From Dehalococcoidia bacterium (lineage in GTDB: Bacteria > Chloroflexota > Dehalococcoidia > GIF9 > AB-539-J10), in the NCBI GenBank assembly GCA_029859145.1, contig JAOUDT010000081.1:1-6073 (forward strand): a stretch of DNA of 6,073 bases, written 5' to 3'. Position numbers and translations under genes: made by a program. Shown here piece by piece: positions 1 to 5,099 of this stretch (positions are counted from its first letter, which is position 1; each line of letters starts with the position of its first letter). Under the pieces are notes generated by a model. The model worked only from the letters and a program-made list of their open reading frames with translations. It was not told the DNA's origin and ran no database searches.

Positions 1-202
1 TCTCCGCTCCGATAACAGGCTTGAGTCCGGCGGCAAGGCAAGCTTTATAGAAAGAGATAATTCCGTATAGCCCATCATGGTCAGTCAGGGCTAGAGCAGG
101 CATGCCAATTTCCGATGCACGAGCCGCTAGATCCTCTGAATGGGATGCGCCGTCAAGGATGGAAAAATTGGAATGGCAGTGAAGCTCAACGTAGTTATTC
201 AT
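1..202 (-). CDS. dnaE2: Error-prone DNA polymerase III alpha subunit DnaE2, N-terminal PHP part (cut by window edge)
   Basis: Reading leftward from the ATG at 202-200, the frame stays open to position 1 and gives 67 residues beginning MNNYVELHCHSNFSILDG. The N-terminus shows two PHP-domain motifs of bacterial replicative polymerase alpha subunits: HCHSNFSILDG (residues 8-18) and ALTDHDGLYG (38-47), then KPVIGAE (61-67). The family makes DNA in the cytoplasm. I choose DnaE2 over the housekeeping DnaE1 because of context: it is last in a lexA-imuB-DUF6504 series, and DnaE2 is the translesion polymerase that works with ImuB. The in-frame TAA of the upstream gene (262-260) is followed by no ATG, GTG or TTG before this ATG, so the start is well fixed. 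The ribosome site is weak (AGAGAA about 11 bases upstream). The 57-bp gap from the preceding gene suggests the same transcript. The DnaE2-versus-DnaE1 call cannot be proved from 67 residues. Confidence 0.87.
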   Translation of the reverse strand, partial: MNNYVELHCHSNFSILDGASHSEDLAARASEIGMPALALTDHDGLYGIISFYKACLAAGLKPVIGAE

Positions 203-230
203 AATGACTGGATTCTCTTTGCTTTTAACC

Positions 231-246
231 CGTGCACTAAGGCACG
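231..246 (-). other. Small hairpin in the gap before dnaE2
   Basis: A perfect 5-bp inverted repeat (CGTGC / GCACG) with a 6-base loop lies between the stop of the DUF6504-like gene and the dnaE2 start, about 28 bases before that start. On the transcribed strand it is followed by GGTTAAAA rather than a U run, so it does not look like an intrinsic terminator. It could affect mRNA processing or dnaE2 translation, or be chance. Confidence 0.25.
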
Positions 247-259
247 AGTATCGACATCT

Positions 260-514
260 TTAGTCGTATATGCGTTGCAAATACCAGGCACCGGTAAGCA
301 GATCCCGGTACATTTCGCAGACAATGCCCCTTGCAGTCCTGACTCTGAAATATTCTCTAGCGGTCGCTCTCTTCCACCATCCCTGAGAGGCTCGCCATTG
401 TTCGCATATTTCCTCAATACCTTCCTTTCCACCCTTATACAAAAAGGCAATAGGTTTATGCTGGATGTCCTCCTTGACCTCCAGCGTTATGGCCTCGTGA
501 AATAACTTGCTCAT
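260..514 (-). CDS. DUF6504-like small protein of the imuB-dnaE2 cassette
   Basis: An 84-residue cytoplasmic protein without signal peptide or membrane segment. The pattern, PIAFLYKG (21-28), EEICEQWR (34-41), WWKRATAREYFRVRT (46-60) and YRDLLTGAWYLQRIYD (69-84), resembles the DUF6504 family, small aromatic- and arginine-rich proteins I recall between imuB-type and dnaE2 genes, mainly in Actinobacteria and Chloroflexota. The family has no established biochemical role. Its ATG overlaps the imuB stop as ATGA (514-511), implying translational coupling and stoichiometric production with ImuB, and dnaE2 follows after 57 bp in the same frame. Because no imuA is present, I infer it may be an accessory subunit of the mutasome, perhaps bridging ImuB and DnaE2. 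The family assignment is by eye from memory; that the gene is real is well supported by the tight packing. Confidence 0.82.
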   Translation of the reverse strand: MSKLFHEAITLEVKEDIQHKPIAFLYKGGKEGIEEICEQWRASQGWWKRATAREYFRVRTARGIVCEMYRDLLTGAWYLQRIYD

Positions 515-1701
515 GTCTCTTTGATATCAAGGTTAGCGAAGGAAAAGGAATCTTCCGGTAGCAGGCATCTTTCTTTGTATAGCACCTGCTTAACTATTCC
601 CTTGCCGTACCTTTTTTGAAGCTGGTTTATTGCCGTTATCAATTTCTCCCAATGTTTTACCTGCGCGTCGAGAAACGAAGCCTGTTTTCCCTCTTCAGAG
701 CAAAAATCGGTCAGGGTTATTGTCATTTTCTCAATAAGAGACGCAAATCTTGCCCTCTCCAGGTAATGCTGCAATTGACGTAGCATCGCTTCCTGGGAGC
801 ATGTTGCTTCTTTGAAATGGAAGGTTCGTTTGACCATATCGCCGTTGCTGAAAGAAAGGCACATAGTCAAGCGGCGACAGCATTGCCAGTGCTGTTTTAG
901 CTGCCCTGATAAGCTGTTCAAGAGGTCGTCGGCTCCATTCAAAATCATAGTGAGAACCTCCGCCGGCGGCTCAAAGAAAGCCTCGCCCGTGAGGGCTTCC
1001 GGCATTTTCCAGGGCATAAGCTTTGAAGAGTCAATGCCATTTGCCAATTCCCATAAGATTTGACCTTCTCGTCCAAATTGAAGCTTGACCGCTCCGATTG
1101 GCAGGTTCGCCAGCTGCTCCATTTCGTAGATACCAAAGAGTTTTAGCCTTCTCAACGATTCAGGCGAGGCTGGCAGCAAATCTATAGGTAAATTTTGCAA
1201 GAATCCCCTTTCCTCATCGTCTGGAACTATAAGGCACTCGCCGGGTTTAGCGACTTGACCGGCTACCCGGGCCACAAATATATTTGAGGCAGTGCCGGCG
1301 GATGTATGCAGACCGGTCTTCTTCTCTATAATTTCCATGAGCTCTTTAATAAAGCTGAATTCATCCCGTTCTAAGGTAGCGTCCAGGAATGCACACGTTT
1401 CGGCTCCCATTGCTACTACCAGGGTGTATTGGGCGAGGAAGTTTAGAACGTGGGTGAAAGCATCATTGTATTTATCCCCAGCCAGAGGCAAAAATATTGC
1501 TTGAGGACATAAAGCATGAGCCTGGCGTAAAGGCATGCCTCTTGTAACACCTTGCCTCATTGCCTCTTCTGAGGCATCGTGAACAGCCTTTAGCTGGTAG
1601 GGGAAGCCACCGATGATAATTGGCTTGCCTGACAGGGCATTGTTGTCCCTCACTTCGACCTGAACGGCAAAGTTGGGAAAGAAAATACAGCCAATCCTCA
1701 T
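511..1701 (-). CDS. imuB: ImuB-type catalytically inactive Y-family DNA polymerase
   Basis: A 396-residue Y-family polymerase fold. The N-terminal motif reads IGCIFFPNFAVQVE (3-16), aligning with the Pol IV pattern ILHVDMDAFFASVE, but the metal-binding aspartate is F7 and the second aspartate is P9. The second motif, normally SIDEAFLD, is AETCAFLD (100-107), so the catalytic Asp-Glu pair is T102-C103. Other landmarks remain: AVHDASEEAMRQGVTRGMPL (39-58, substrate-binding arginine region), SAGTASNIFVARVA (134-147), and a helix-hairpin-helix-like stretch near 183-211. Loss of all catalytic acids is the hallmark of ImuB, the adaptor that recruits DnaE2 to damaged DNA. At 396 residues it is shorter than typical ImuB (about 500), lacking an extended C-terminal tail, and I see no clear QLxLF clamp-binding motif. 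A GAGGAG ribosome site precedes the ATG; lexA ends 27 bp upstream, and the stop overlaps the next start by ATGA. Confidence 0.88.
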   Translation of the reverse strand: MRIGCIFFPNFAVQVEVRDNNALSGKPIIIGGFPYQLKAVHDASEEAMRQGVTRGMPLRQAHALCPQAIFLPLAGDKYNDAFTHVLNFLAQYTLVVAMGAETCAFLDATLERDEFSFIKELMEIIEKKTGLHTSAGTASNIFVARVAGQVAKPGECLIVPDDEERGFLQNLPIDLLPASPESLRRLKLFGIYEMEQLANLPIGAVKLQFGREGQILWELANGIDSSKLMPWKMPEALTGEAFFEPPAEVLTMILNGADDLLNSLSGQLKQHWQCCRRLTMCLSFSNGDMVKRTFHFKEATCSQEAMLRQLQHYLERARFASLIEKMTITLTDFCSEEGKQASFLDAQVKHWEKLITAINQLQKRYGKGIVKQVLYKERCLLPEDSFSFANLDIKET

Positions 1702-1728
1702 TCTTCCCGCTCCTCGGAGATTAACTGA

Positions 1729-2352
1729 TTAGCGGCCGAGCCTTCTGAGTACAGCCACCACCTTTCCCTGCACCTCGATGTTCTGGGGCTTTACGTAGAT
1801 GGGCTTCATTTGCTTATTTGCTGGCTGAAGTCGAATGCGTCCCGGTTCTCGGTAAATCTTTTTTAGAGTTACCTCTTGTTCGTCTTTGAGCCAGACAGCT
1901 ACCATCTGCCCATTTTCAGCGGTTGGCACAGCTTCCATGAGCACGATGTCTCCGTCATCAATAAGAGCATCAAGCATGGAAGTTCCTTTTATCTTGAGGG
2001 CGTATGTATTGCTCTTGTTTCCTATCATATCTGTGGTTAGCTTAAGTGTCTCGTCGGGAGGAGTAGTCCAGGTATCTGAACCTGGCACGGGGATCGGCTT
2101 TCCTGCGGCAATTGTCCCCAGGAGTGGCACTTCGACAACATCTTTTTTTATTAACTGGATGCTTCTAACCACCTGAGGGTCGCGATGGATACGGCCTTCT
2201 TTTTCTAGAGTATTTAGGTGGTGCTGAACCACGGATGTGGAACTAAGATTGCACCCCTTGAGAATGTCTCTAACAGTGGGCGCATAACCCCTCTCATCCA
2301 AAGAATGCCGTATGAATTCAAGAATCTTTTCTCTAATCTCGGGCTTTCTCAT
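1729..2352 (-). CDS. lexA: LexA repressor (SOS regulator, self-cleaving)
   Basis: A 207-residue LexA. The N-terminal winged helix (about 1-68) has APTVRDILKGCNLSSTSVVQ (24-43), the turn and recognition helix. The C-terminal S24-type domain has every self-cleavage element: the A83-G84 scissile bond in GTIAAGKP, nucleophile S125 in IKGTSM, and catalytic K164 in EVTLKK. It represses SOS genes and is inactivated when RecA filaments trigger cleavage. The frame could extend 19 codons upstream to 2409, but I chose the ATG at 2352-2350 because it gives the usual LexA N-terminus (MRKPEIREKILEFI), follows a consensus AGGAGG by 5 bases, and the longer form would run over the promoter and operator. It is the first gene of the lexA-imuB-DUF6504-dnaE2 operon and very likely autoregulated by the operator at 2386-2399. 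Confidence 0.96.
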   Translation of the reverse strand: MRKPEIREKILEFIRHSLDERGYAPTVRDILKGCNLSSTSVVQHHLNTLEKEGRIHRDPQVVRSIQLIKKDVVEVPLLGTIAAGKPIPVPGSDTWTTPPDETLKLTTDMIGNKSNTYALKIKGTSMLDALIDDGDIVLMEAVPTAENGQMVAVWLKDEQEVTLKKIYREPGRIRLQPANKQMKPIYVKPQNIEVQGKVVAVLRRLGR

Positions 2353-2357
2353 TTTAG

Positions 2358-2363
2358 CCTCCT
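2358..2363 (-). promoter_or_regulatory. Ribosome binding site that fixes the lexA start
   Basis: Consensus AGGAGG on the minus strand, 5 bases (CTAAA) before the ATG at 2352. It decides for the 207-residue LexA over the 226-residue reading. Confidence 0.85.
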
Positions 2364-2385
2364 GTTGCAATTTATAGTTAACGGA

Positions 2386-2399
2386 TGTTCTATAGAACA
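2386..2399. promoter_or_regulatory. Predicted LexA operator (SOS box), TGTTC-N4-GAACA type
   Basis: A perfect 14-bp palindrome, TGTTCTATAGAACA, directly downstream of the lexA -10 element and covering the expected transcription start. The half-sites are TGTTC and GAACA separated by TATA. This is the reverse order of the Bacillus/actinobacterial box (GAAC-N4-GTTC) and differs from the E. coli CTGT-N8-ACAG box. It fits TGTTC-N4-GAACA, which I recall as the motif reported for Verrucomicrobia LexA. Position, symmetry and the adjacent lexA make operator function very likely; binding itself is inferred. Confidence 0.85.
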
Positions 2400-2429
2400 A
2401 GTGTATCAATTAAGATAAAGGGTTGTCAA
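2400..2429 (-). promoter_or_regulatory. Promoter of the lexA-imuB-dnaE2 operon
   Basis: On the minus strand a perfect -35 TTGACA (2429-2424) is followed after 18 bases by TACACT (2405-2400), a 4-of-6 match to the -10 consensus. The predicted start falls 6-8 bases further on, inside the LexA operator, so bound LexA would block RNA polymerase directly. This is a sigma-70-type prediction by eye. Confidence 0.72.
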
Positions 2430-2459
2430 GACCCCCGGTAAAAGCGAGGGGAATCTTCT

Positions 2460-2525
2460 CAGCCAGATGTTAAATATGCTGACTTGTTTGCCGGGCCCAG
2501 CCGGGTTTATGGTTGCCCAAACAAA
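2460..2525. repeat. Direct repeat, copy A (66 bp)
   Basis: Aligns without gaps to 2615-2680: 47 of 66 positions match, including 22 of the first 24 (CAGCCAGATGTTAAATATGC onward). The centre is the most diverged part, and a second conserved block (TTTATxGTTGxxCAAACxAA) closes the unit. Within this copy, CTTGTTTGCCGGGC and GCCCAAACAAAG form an imperfect inverted repeat that could fold into a hairpin, and GCCGGG occurs twice. Confidence 0.7.
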
Positions 2526-2537
2526 GCGCCAAATTGT

Positions 2538-2549
2538 GCTAGAGCTAGC
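2538..2549. repeat. Short inverted repeat GCTAG-AG-CTAGC
   Basis: Perfect 5-bp arms around a 2-base centre (GCTAGAGCTAGC), between the two direct-repeat copies. It could be a protein-binding site; no further support. Confidence 0.3.
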
Positions 2550-2614
2550 TTTATCTACCACTGCACAAACATGGGGATGTCGGCATGCAGCTAAACGCTA
2601 TAGGTTTACCTTTT

Positions 2615-2680
2615 CAGCCAAATGTTAAATGTGCTGACCTACTTGTCTGGCAGTCTTAGCTTTATTGTTGGTCAAACGAA
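2615..2680. repeat. Direct repeat, copy B (66 bp)
   Basis: Second copy of the unit at 2460-2525, offset by 155 bp in the same orientation. Both ends are conserved and the middle is diverged. The inverted-repeat potential seen in copy A is largely lost here. Confidence 0.7.
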
Positions 2681-2699
2681 TTCTTAAGTTGTTACCTTT

Positions 2700-2711
2700 C
2701 GACAAATGTCG
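2700..2711. repeat. Short inverted repeat CGACA-AA-TGTCG
   Basis: Perfect 5-bp arms with a 2-base centre, followed within 10 bases by a second inverted pair (TTCGC 2719-2723 / GCGAA 2736-2740). The size and symmetry would suit a dimeric regulator. It is not a LexA box of the type seen before lexA. Confidence 0.3.
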
Positions 2712-2786
2712 CTATCGCTTCGCATCCATTCTCTGGCGAACGACCAATACACCTAGCTTAGCTTCTCTTACCAAATAAGACCTCCT
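2712..2786 (-). pseudogene. Possible leader peptide or gene remnant with ideal ribosome site
   Basis: The minus strand carries AAAGGAGGTC; its AGGAGG core (2786-2781) lies 6 bases before a TTG at 2774. The frame from that TTG runs 20 codons (peptide starts MVREAKLGVL, C-terminus rich in basic residues) to a TAG at 2714-2712. Beyond the stop the same frame continues for 28 more basic codons before a TAA. No family is recognised and no downstream gene exists before lexA. It may be the 5' end of a decayed gene, a tiny peptide gene or coincidence. Confidence 0.2.
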
Positions 2787-2806
2787 TTCATCGTTGTCGA
2801 GTGATT

Positions 2807-2836
2807 TTGACAGCACGAAATCACCGCTTGTAGACT
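2807..2836 (+). promoter_or_regulatory. Promoter of the ligase/S51 hydrolase genes
   Basis: A perfect -35 TTGACA (2807-2812), an 18-base spacer, and TAGACT (2831-2836), a 4-of-6 match to the -10 consensus. The layout mirrors the divergent lexA promoter (also TTGACA with an 18-base spacer). Start of transcription would be near 2843, leaving a leader of about 25 bases. No LexA-type palindrome lies at this promoter, so the unit is not an obvious SOS target. Confidence 0.6.
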
Positions 2837-2867
2837 AATACTAAACATACAAAACAAGAATCCTGGC

Positions 2868-4199
2868 ATGAAGAAATTATCACGATCAAGTGCCCCCAGC
2901 TGGAAATATAGTCCTGAGTATTATGATATTTCGAAAAGAACGCTGGATATCGGGCTGGAGAAAGTGGCCGCGTACCGGACATGGAAGCATTTGGACCCAG
3001 GCCCTAGTTATGATGTCGAGTCTCGTTTTACTGCCTTGCCCGCGCTGACCAAGAAAGACATCCGTGAAAACTTCCCATATGGTATGTTGCCATATGATTG
3101 TGACCTGGGTCAGGGTATCAGGAATGGCGAGGTAACTCTGGTAGAAACCAGCGGCACTACCGATGATAGGGTTACTAATATCTGGAATCAGAAATGGTGG
3201 GATGCTTCCGAAGCAGCATCGTGGCAACTTAATTCTTGCGTGTCGCAGGTTGCTACCGGCAGCCACAACGAGGCTATTCTGTCCAATCCCATAAACGTGG
3301 GGATCATATCTGATGAAACCGACCTACCAATGGAAAACCGACGCCTGGCCCGGTTCCTGTATCTCAATGAGAAGACTGACCCCGTGGCCTGGACTCCCGC
3401 TATTATGGAACGCATGATTCAGGAATTGAATACTTTTCGACCGGCAGTCCTTGAAGCTAATCCATCTTACCTTGCAAGATTGTGCCGCTATGTCAACAAC
3501 AGACGTGAAATAGTTTTTCAACCTGGCGTGGTAGTCTTTACCTACGAGTATGCTTCCCACCTCTATGTTCGCCAAATCCGCCAGGTCTTTCCCAATGTAC
3601 CCATGGTTAGCTCTTACGGGACCACTGAGACCGGATACGTTTTCATGCAATGTGAAAAGGGCAAATTACATCAGAACAGCAAATATAGCCGTGTAGATTT
3701 TCAACCCTTCCAAAGGGAGCACGGCGGTCCATTTCTGGGAAGAATCTTAGTTACACCTCTTGATAACCAGTGGAGCTATCTTCTCCGTTTCGACACGGGA
3801 GATATCGTTCAGTTGGAGGCCAGTGGAAAATGCGATTGTGGAAGGAATCTGGGTCTAATCCTTTCCTCGGTGAACGGCCGGAGAGCCAATCTGACGTTGA
3901 CCTGCGAGGGAAGGTTGGTGACTCTGCATGAACTGGATAGCGCTCTTAGTGTATTGCAGGGCATCGAAGAGTATGAACTGGTTCAAACTGGCGCTGGCGT
4001 TTATGATCTGCGTTTGGTCAGCCAGCGACCGGATAAAGAGAAGCTCAGCCAAGACGCCACCCGGATGCTGAAGGCGCTTTACGGAGGGCAGGCTGAAGTA
4101 TCAATTACTTACAGGGCGGCAATTGCTCCAGAGCCTTCCGGAAAATATCTGCTATCCAGGGCTCTTTTCCCCATAGAATTGGACAAATACTTGGCTTGA
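2868..4199 (+). CDS. Phenylacetate-CoA-ligase-like adenylate-forming enzyme
   Basis: A 443-residue protein of the PaaK / coenzyme F390 synthetase branch of the ANL superfamily, which activates a carboxylic acid with ATP to an acyl-adenylate and usually transfers it to CoA. Visible motifs in order: LVETSGTTDD (91-100, P-loop; the usual Gly-Lys after SGTT is Asp-Asp), SSYGTTETG (248-256), RFDTGD (307-312, ribose-binding Asp), the CxCGR signature CDCGR (322-326) typical of PaaK-like enzymes, NGRRANL (336-342), and EPSGK (422-426) with the C-terminal catalytic lysine. All catalytic landmarks and a full length near the family norm (430-450) suggest an active soluble enzyme. Substrate is unknown; no phenylacetate pathway genes are nearby. 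No good Shine-Dalgarno precedes the ATG; the start rests on the promoter position and the N-terminal SPEYYD motif (15-20) usual for the family. The S51-like gene follows after 34 bp. Confidence 0.85.
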   Translation: MKKLSRSSAPSWKYSPEYYDISKRTLDIGLEKVAAYRTWKHLDPGPSYDVESRFTALPALTKKDIRENFPYGMLPYDCDLGQGIRNGEVTLVETSGTTDDRVTNIWNQKWWDASEAASWQLNSCVSQVATGSHNEAILSNPINVGIISDETDLPMENRRLARFLYLNEKTDPVAWTPAIMERMIQELNTFRPAVLEANPSYLARLCRYVNNRREIVFQPGVVVFTYEYASHLYVRQIRQVFPNVPMVSSYGTTETGYVFMQCEKGKLHQNSKYSRVDFQPFQREHGGPFLGRILVTPLDNQWSYLLRFDTGDIVQLEASGKCDCGRNLGLILSSVNGRRANLTLTCEGRLVTLHELDSALSVLQGIEEYELVQTGAGVYDLRLVSQRPDKEKLSQDATRMLKALYGGQAEVSITYRAAIAPEPSGKYLLSRALFPIELDKYLA

Positions 4200-4221
4200 G
4201 AATGCTCATGGAGGATGCACT

Positions 4222-4226
4222 AAAGG
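4222..4226 (+). promoter_or_regulatory. Ribosome binding site of the S51-like hydrolase
   Basis: AAAGG lies 7 bases before the ATG at 4234. A stronger GGAGG at 4210-4214 is about 19 bases away and leads only to short frames that stop at once, so 4234 is preferred as start. Confidence 0.5.
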
Positions 4227-4233
4227 TACATCT

Positions 4234-4944
4234 ATGAATGTTACAAAACCAGTCTATTTGATTGCTGGGGGCAGAGGTAGAAAATCCCTCAAGTCCATTA
4301 TTAACATGATTCGAGATGATACTACAAAGACGAAGCCGGCCGTTGCCTACGTGGGTGTGGCGAGTGGAGACAGCTTTCCTTTCTATTTGATGATGTCCGC
4401 TATGATTAAGGAAGCCGGAGATTGCCAGATCAGGCGGGTGCTAATCGCTCCCAAAAAAGCCGATCTAAACAAAGCAGAGGCCATTTTGGAATCAGCGGAT
4501 GCCGTTTTCATGAGTGGTGGGGACGTGGAGGCCGGTATGCACATTCTGGAAGAGAAAAAGATGGTAGGATTCCTGACGGGCCTCTTCAAGCGGGGCAAGG
4601 TATTCTTTGGAGTTTCTGCTGGAAGCATCATGCTAGGTAGAGAATGGGTTCGATGGAAAGACCCGGAGGATGATTCCACCGCAGAGCTGTTCCCTTGCCT
4701 CGGGATAACACCGGTCATTTGTGATACTCATGCCGAAGCGGATGATTGGCAAGAGTTGAAATCAGCTCTTAGGCTCGAGGAAGAGGATGCGCAGGGCTAT
4801 GGAATTCCGTCCGGAAGCTGCCTCAAGGTCTATCCCGATGGCCGAATTGAGGCTCTGGATGGGGCTGTAACGCGATTCGTTAAACGTGGAGAAAATATAA
4901 CAAGACAGCCAGAATTATTGCCCGAGCGAGAAGTAACGAAATGA
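4234..4944 (+). CDS. S51-like serine hydrolase (dipeptidase E / cyanophycinase type)
   Basis: A 236-residue protein with the class I glutamine-amidotransferase-like fold of peptidase family S51. Landmarks: N-terminal VYLIAGG (7-13), the FMSGGD turn (92-97) that precedes the active site, the nucleophile elbow FGVSAGS (125-131) with S128, and CDTHAE (163-168) with H166 in the position of the family histidine; YGIPSGSCLKVYPDG (189-203) is the usual C-terminal substrate-pocket strand. Characterised relatives cleave Asp-X dipeptides (PepE) or beta-linked Asp-Arg in cyanophycin. There is no signal peptide, so a cytoplasmic enzyme is expected. Absence of a nucleophile cysteine rules out a standard glutaminase. 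It sits 34 bp after the adenylate-forming ligase and is probably co-transcribed; a joint role, such as release or recycling of an amide conjugate, is speculation. Start chosen from the spacing to AAAGG. Confidence 0.85.
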   Translation: MNVTKPVYLIAGGRGRKSLKSIINMIRDDTTKTKPAVAYVGVASGDSFPFYLMMSAMIKEAGDCQIRRVLIAPKKADLNKAEAILESADAVFMSGGDVEAGMHILEEKKMVGFLTGLFKRGKVFFGVSAGSIMLGREWVRWKDPEDDSTAELFPCLGITPVICDTHAEADDWQELKSALRLEEEDAQGYGIPSGSCLKVYPDGRIEALDGAVTRFVKRGENITRQPELLPEREVTK

Positions 4945-5036
4945 GCGTCTGCCCAATGCAGCAAATTGCGCAGAAGTCAGAATTGCCGGGCAAAAGGACA
5001 GGACTTTTTCCAATTGCGCCCTCGGGTGTTTTGTAG
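4941..5036 (+). CDS. Doubtful 31-codon frame overlapping the S51-like gene stop
   Basis: An ATG overlaps the stop of the S51-like gene in the ATGA arrangement and opens a 31-codon frame (starts MSVCPMQQIAQ) ending in TAG at 5036. The overlap geometry is that of coupled genes, but the product has no recognisable motif, the ribosome site is poor, and a 31-codon frame is easily random. Confidence 0.12.
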   Translation: MSVCPMQQIAQKSELPGKRTGLFPIAPSGVL

Positions 5037-5099
5037 TATGGGCACAGCCGCCTGGGTTTCGTGATAGACGGTCGAGCCTCTCGCCCTAACGTTACGTAC
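4945..5099. other. Convergent intergenic gap, no clear terminator
   Basis: The plus-strand S51-like gene and the minus-strand M20 gene converge here. The octamer AATTGCGC occurs twice (about 40 bases apart). TTGC-CGG-GCAA (near 4983-4993) is a small hairpin, and AAGTC / GACTT flank it just before a short T run (5014-5018), which is a weak candidate for plus-strand termination. No strong GC stem followed by a T tract was found on either strand. Confidence 0.4.
5070..5086 (-). terminator. Weak hairpin after the M20 peptidase stop
   Basis: CGAG-CCT-CTCG forms a 4-bp stem with 3-base loop, extended by two G-C pairs beyond a mismatch, about 14 bases after the M20 stop codon on the minus strand. 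No U run follows, so intrinsic termination is unproven. Confidence 0.22.

Larger units (their letters stand above)
2430..2806. other. Long divergent intergenic region with no recognisable gene
   Basis: The stretch between the lexA and ligase promoters holds no frame above about 60 codons on either strand that resembles a protein. It contains a diverged pair of 66-bp direct repeats (2460-2525, 2615-2680), short inverted repeats (2538-2549, 2700-2711, 2719-2740) and a strong minus-strand Shine-Dalgarno with a 20-codon frame (2786-2712). It is unusually long beside otherwise tightly packed genes and may be the remnant of a mobile element or a lost gene, or may encode an unrecognised RNA. No terminal inverted repeats or target duplications were found. 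Confidence 0.5.

Noticed and set aside
140..505. 121-codon plus-strand frame opposite dnaE2 and the DUF6504-like gene.
   Set aside because: It is antisense to two genes with recognisable motifs and its product has no family features.
2353..2409. N-terminal extension of LexA by 19 residues to an upstream ATG.
   Set aside because: The extension would cover the operator and touch the -10 element, lacks a ribosome site, and the internal ATG has AGGAGG at 5 bases and gives the normal LexA N-terminus.
2420..2434. GGGT-N7-ACCC stem as a terminator beside the lexA promoter.
   Set aside because: The stem is only 4 bp, lacks a T tract, and overlaps the lexA -35 element, which explains the sequence better.
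2779..2791. Plus-strand ACCTCCTTTC matches the anti-Shine-Dalgarno 3' end of 16S rRNA.
   Set aside because: The match is 10 bases only; the sequence before it has no resemblance to the conserved 16S 3' minor domain. It is better read as a Shine-Dalgarno on the other strand.
2430..2806. CRISPR array or insertion sequence in the intergenic region.
   Set aside because: There are only two diverged repeat copies with unequal context, no regular spacers, no terminal inverted repeats and no transposase frame.
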